Assembly: GCA_030770545.1 (NCBI GenBank)
Contig: JAUCMP010000028.1
Location: 11,489,501 to 11,553,500, forward strand
Length of the DNA: 64,000 nt
Direction of reading: 5' to 3'
Origin: Macropodus opercularis
Taxonomy: Eukaryota; Chordata; Actinopteri; Anabantiformes; Osphronemidae
Of the stretch, positions 60,113-64,000 are shown in pieces; position 1 is the first letter of the stretch, and each line of letters starts with the position of its first letter. The notes under the pieces were generated by a model. That model did not search any database. It saw only the letters and a program-made list of their open reading frames with translations, and was not told the DNA's origin. A program made the position numbers and the translations under genes.

Positions 60113-60231
60113 CGCCTCTGGTTCCCAGCATTGCCCCCTGCAGCGACTTCGTAGTAGGCACAGATCACAGCACTCATTAGCACCAAAAGACATGCTGGTG
60201 CCCAAATAAGATCTAGAAATCTATCCTGGAA
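60113..60231 (-). other. unassigned hydrophobic open segment after a splice-like acceptor
   Basis: After TATTTCCAG the minus strand reads DRFLDLIWAPACLLVLMSAV, ICAYYEVAAGGNAGNQRR, up to a GTCAGT that could be a donor; without splicing it stops eight codons later. One clear hydrophobic span. No family recognised. Confidence 0.2.
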
Positions 60232-61768
60232 ATATTACAACAGCACTGCACAGTGTTTATTTGTGTGTGTTGTGCGGCCTTTTTTGTATAACTTTCCACA
60301 CAAAATGTTGGGTCAAAAGATTTCAGAAAAGATGGGCGTAGCAGCTAGCAACTTAGAGTAGTTAGAGAGCATCTTCTGCAACCTATAAGACACAGGTCTT
60401 TTATCCCTCACAGAAACAGTTTAATTTGTCCTCTAGACAATTTTTAAAAAAGGCTTTAAATAGCCTGAAATCAAATTTTGCAAAATTTTCTCGAAAAGTA
60501 TTTCGATCTGCAAACCCTAATGCAATATGTGTATCTACTGAAAAAAACCTTGATCCAGCAGCCATATTGCCTTTCGTTTGAACAAGAAACCACACAAAAC
60601 ATGCAACACTGAACCAAGCAGTCTTCCCATTTGTAGGTGCCTTTGTGAGTTGTAAAGTTATTCAACACAACCAGTGGCCTTTACATACAGTACAGTTTAA
60701 CTATAGGATGACCTAATTAGGGTTATTGATTGAATAGTTCATGGATTTATGCATGGCTTAACTGCTTCATACATTCGGGCAGCTCATTATTTAAAATGCA
60801 TTATTCAGAGCTAACCACTAACCAGTACAGACTGCAGAATTATATGAAAAAAGACAGCCAGGGTCACATCAAAGCCTCTATGACTCTTTTAGCGCAGTGA
60901 CTAAACACACAACAAATCAGAGCATTCAACACAGATCAGATTGTTCAATTAATGACACAGGTTTCAGCACCACTTCTATTTTGTCTTACCCAGTGTAGTT
61001 TTATCTATTTGTGATTGTCTTTATTTTCATAAAGACTGACTGCCAAAGCCCTGGAAGGCAGATCAGTATGTCTGCATGCATACTAAAGAGGCATGAAAAT
61101 AGGCCATCTAACATCTTCACACAGATTTTTAGGTAAGGTGCAACTCAACTAAACCAGAGAAGAACCTACTGGATTGCTTTGTAATAAGTGAATTACTGAC
61201 CGTGGGTGGTAAACGCTGCATCTGACCTGCACTGAACTATATCTTTGTCCTCATTTCATATGCTGTTTGCATGTGATACATTGTCAATACAGTGGAAATA
61301 TTACTCTGCTCAGTAAATCTCATAACACTGTGCTGCAGTCTACGGAATAAAAGCCAATAGTTATGAATCGCTTGCCTGACCTACTTCTTATGCCTTTTTC
61401 ATTTTATGTGATGACATCAGACATGTTTCCTTTCCACAGTCAAAGATGTGCACTGACAGGAGGTTTTTTTTTTAACAGATGCAGAAAGAAGAAGAACAGA
61501 GGGGCAAACAAGAGTGAGAGACAATGGGGCTATGATGTTATACCACAGAGAACTGAGTAGTCTCTGAACAGAGAACAAATCAATTTCCTGTGTAGTCAGA
61601 TTTTAACTTGACAGGGTCACTCTGGGGTCATCACGGTATGGGACATTCAACTATGACATGTTTTAGCTGTGTTTGACTCAGTACAGTAGATGTGCACTCT
61701 TCTTAGGCATTTTTTGCAAATTGTGGTCATGCTACTGTAGCACAAGAATTATCATTCATTCTTATCAC

Positions 61769-61793
61769 TCCATATAATGTAGAATTATATGGA
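61769..61793. repeat. 10-bp inverted repeat, 5-nt loop
   Basis: TCCATATAAT, loop GTAGA, ATTATATGGA; AT-rich, so less notable than the hairpin at 55616. Confidence 0.8.
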
Positions 61794-63231
61794 ATGATAT
61801 AACTTATTGCTGAGAGCTTATTTCAACAAAATTCTCTTCACAACTTATGGAAAAGCATGGAGCAATAAAATATATTAAAAATATTAAAAAATTCTAAAGT
61901 AGAGCAGAAGACATTTATAATGATAAAAATGTGGCATCAGTGCATTTCTCTTTCAGAGGATAAATAACCTCTCGACCAGCAATAATAAAGAACTAATATT
62001 TTATGCATTCTTTTCAAACTACAGGAAAATGCATAAAGACGAAAACACCAAGAAATAATTATGCATGCGAATAAATAAAATAAATTGGTGGGAATGCTGG
62101 AAGGATTTAATCAGACTACACATTTGTTCTCCTTATTAGAGCTTGAGGAGGACATTATTGTGAGACATAATTAAAACTTATATCTCTGTTTCCATTCCTA
62201 AAGCTTTCTGGGACTGACCATGCCCTGACAGCAATTGGAGACCCAGATCTCTTGTGTGTAGGCACAAAGGCATATAACATTTCCAGGGTCATGGGAATGT
62301 GTTAGCTTGGCCTTTAGGGTATTCTACTGGGACAGTGTTAAATGTCCCCATTCATTGTCAATGCACATTTCTGCTTCAAACTAAAGTGAAGCAGACTGTG
62401 GAATAGGTTGACGATTTACAATTCAAATTTTGCCCATGTGCTAGATATAAATATTTGGCAAGTGAAAAGATAATGATAATTTTCCAAGAAAATGGCAGCA
62501 GTAAAACAGGAAACAGGCAGTACAAGAAGCAAAGCAGGACCCAACTCCTGCTATTCATGGCCCCTTCTCTGTTCTCCCATGTTCAATGCTTGTTACCTGC
62601 CAGTTTCTCGCCATTTCAGATGACAGACACACAGGGCATTCGGAACAAGCACCTGGAACCATTCCACAGTAGCAGTAACATTTATGAGCCAGGTTATCCC
62701 TATCCCTTCAGGGTAAGCTGGGATGCCAGGTCAAGTTTAGTCACTAATGGGGCTCTTTGAGAGCCTGGGCACCAGAGCTGTGAATCCCCTTGAGAGACAT
62801 CAGTCTGAAGGACCCAAACCACTAATTGAGGGAGCCCATGCACAGAAATGACAGATTATGACCTATAAATGAGAATTTATGTGACCATTAGACGTGCCAG
62901 GTGATCCCAGCAGAGATGGAGAAGGCGTTCATTACCTATGCTTCAGAATGCCTGGCTCTGCCTAATTAGCCTGATGATATGCAGGCTAGAGCCATTTTCT
63001 TGTTTTCCACCTCGACTCATTTGAGTGTTGTTATTTTTTGGGCACAGTTCAAAGGTGTTTTGAATTATTTGTGCTTTAACTGTATTTGTGTGTGAAACCA
63101 AGATAAAGAATACACGCAAAATAATCCATTTCTTTTGGGGCACACCGTTATGAACAAATGTATAAATGTATTTCATTTGAGGTGATGGAAGTGCTGACTA
63201 TGCAAAGCAGCGCCTACCTCACTTTCTCTGA

Positions 63232-63251
63232 GCCACACACACACACACACA
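63232..63251. repeat. short (CA)n run
   Basis: About ten CA units in GCCACACACACACACACACA; intronic simple repeat. Confidence 0.9.
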
Positions 63252-64000
63252 GACACACTGGTCTTCAAGAGACCATGATTACTTTGATGGAGGAGAAGAG
63301 GGAAAAAAATACCTCTACTACTGTTCAGAGAGAGTAGCTTTAAATTGCAATAATTGATATAAAATTGGCATTCTTATGTGTCGACTGTCTCATAATACTG
63401 TCTAGCAAACAATAATTCAGACATAATTTAGCAATTATACAACGCAAACCTGAATTGTGACAAAACGTTGTATCAGTCAGCATTTCAGCTATTCTCGTTA
63501 ATTTATTTGATTTATTTTTATGAACCTATCAAACATTTACATTTACTGAAATACTTGTTTTCCATTACTCAAACAGTTTGCATTTAGTCTTACACACCCC
63601 ATAGAGGATATTACATATAGTAGTTTTTTGATGTACTGCTTAGCAGCTGATGATGGCTATAGCATCCAATGAGGGTGTTTTGAAACTTTGCATACATCCT
63701 CAAAAAGCTTATTTAAGGACATGTAAATGCAAATGAAGATTTTTTCATCTGCTTGAGTCCTATGCATCTAATCCCTGGGATCAAACATAAATCATTTAAA
63801 ATAGAAAATCTTGAACCAGCTGTAGTCTGAAGGTTTTTCATTCTTCTTTAGACCTGCTTTACAGAACATTACAGTTAACCAATAAATAAGTAGGTACGCT
63901 TACACGTGACCACTTTTCAGTGTTTACAACACTAGTGATGTTTTGGTCAGCAGTATGCATATATGAATATAATGCATATTATACAGTACTGTGCAAAAGT

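Overview
The window is nuclear DNA from a ray-finned (teleost) fish. It is AT-rich, intron-dominated and littered with teleost-type L2, L1, Rex-like and other LINEs, tRNA-derived SINEs, hAT and Tc1 DNA transposons and long microsatellites. No prokaryotic organisation, CRISPR array or viral genome was seen.

One protein-coding gene is well supported. Eleven exons of a PAR-3 cell-polarity scaffold gene (pard3, alpha type) lie on the minus strand between 38801 and 2757. Read in minus-strand order they are 38801-38627, 30881-30712, 27091-26954, 16912-16809, 16079-15996, 13291-13166, 9833-9612, a microexon 9540-9523, 8112-7928, 3256-3117 and 2885-2757. All introns are GT-AG, all phases match, and the eleven exons sum to 1491 nt (497 codons) without a break. 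They cover the region after the N-terminal oligomerisation domain, the conserved MARK/PAR-1 site, the linker, PDZ1 and PDZ2. The N-terminal domain exons should lie beyond 64000. PDZ3, the aPKC-binding region and the C-terminal coiled coil should lie below position 1. Compared with the mammalian protein as I recall it, this copy is clearly PARD3 rather than PARD3B but noticeably diverged, so it may be a teleost-duplicate paralogue.

The rest is intron. Regions 1-2756 and 3257-16808 carry an L2 tail, an L2 reverse-transcriptase relic, SINEs, a Tc1 relic, a LINE tail and a hAT end. Region 16913-30711 has long microsatellites, several LINE 3' ends and a GC-rich unexplained block. Region 30882-38626 holds an almost identical 0.8-kb direct duplication belonging to an unnamed dispersed repeat family. 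Region 38802-64000 is part of the large 5' intron; it holds an internally deleted L1 (about 40.0-42.8 kb, sense to the gene), hAT fragments, further LINE tails and several perfect short hairpins. Three minus-strand open stretches with membrane-protein character (43.0, 53.3 and 60.2 kb) have splice-like borders, but I could not assign them to any gene.
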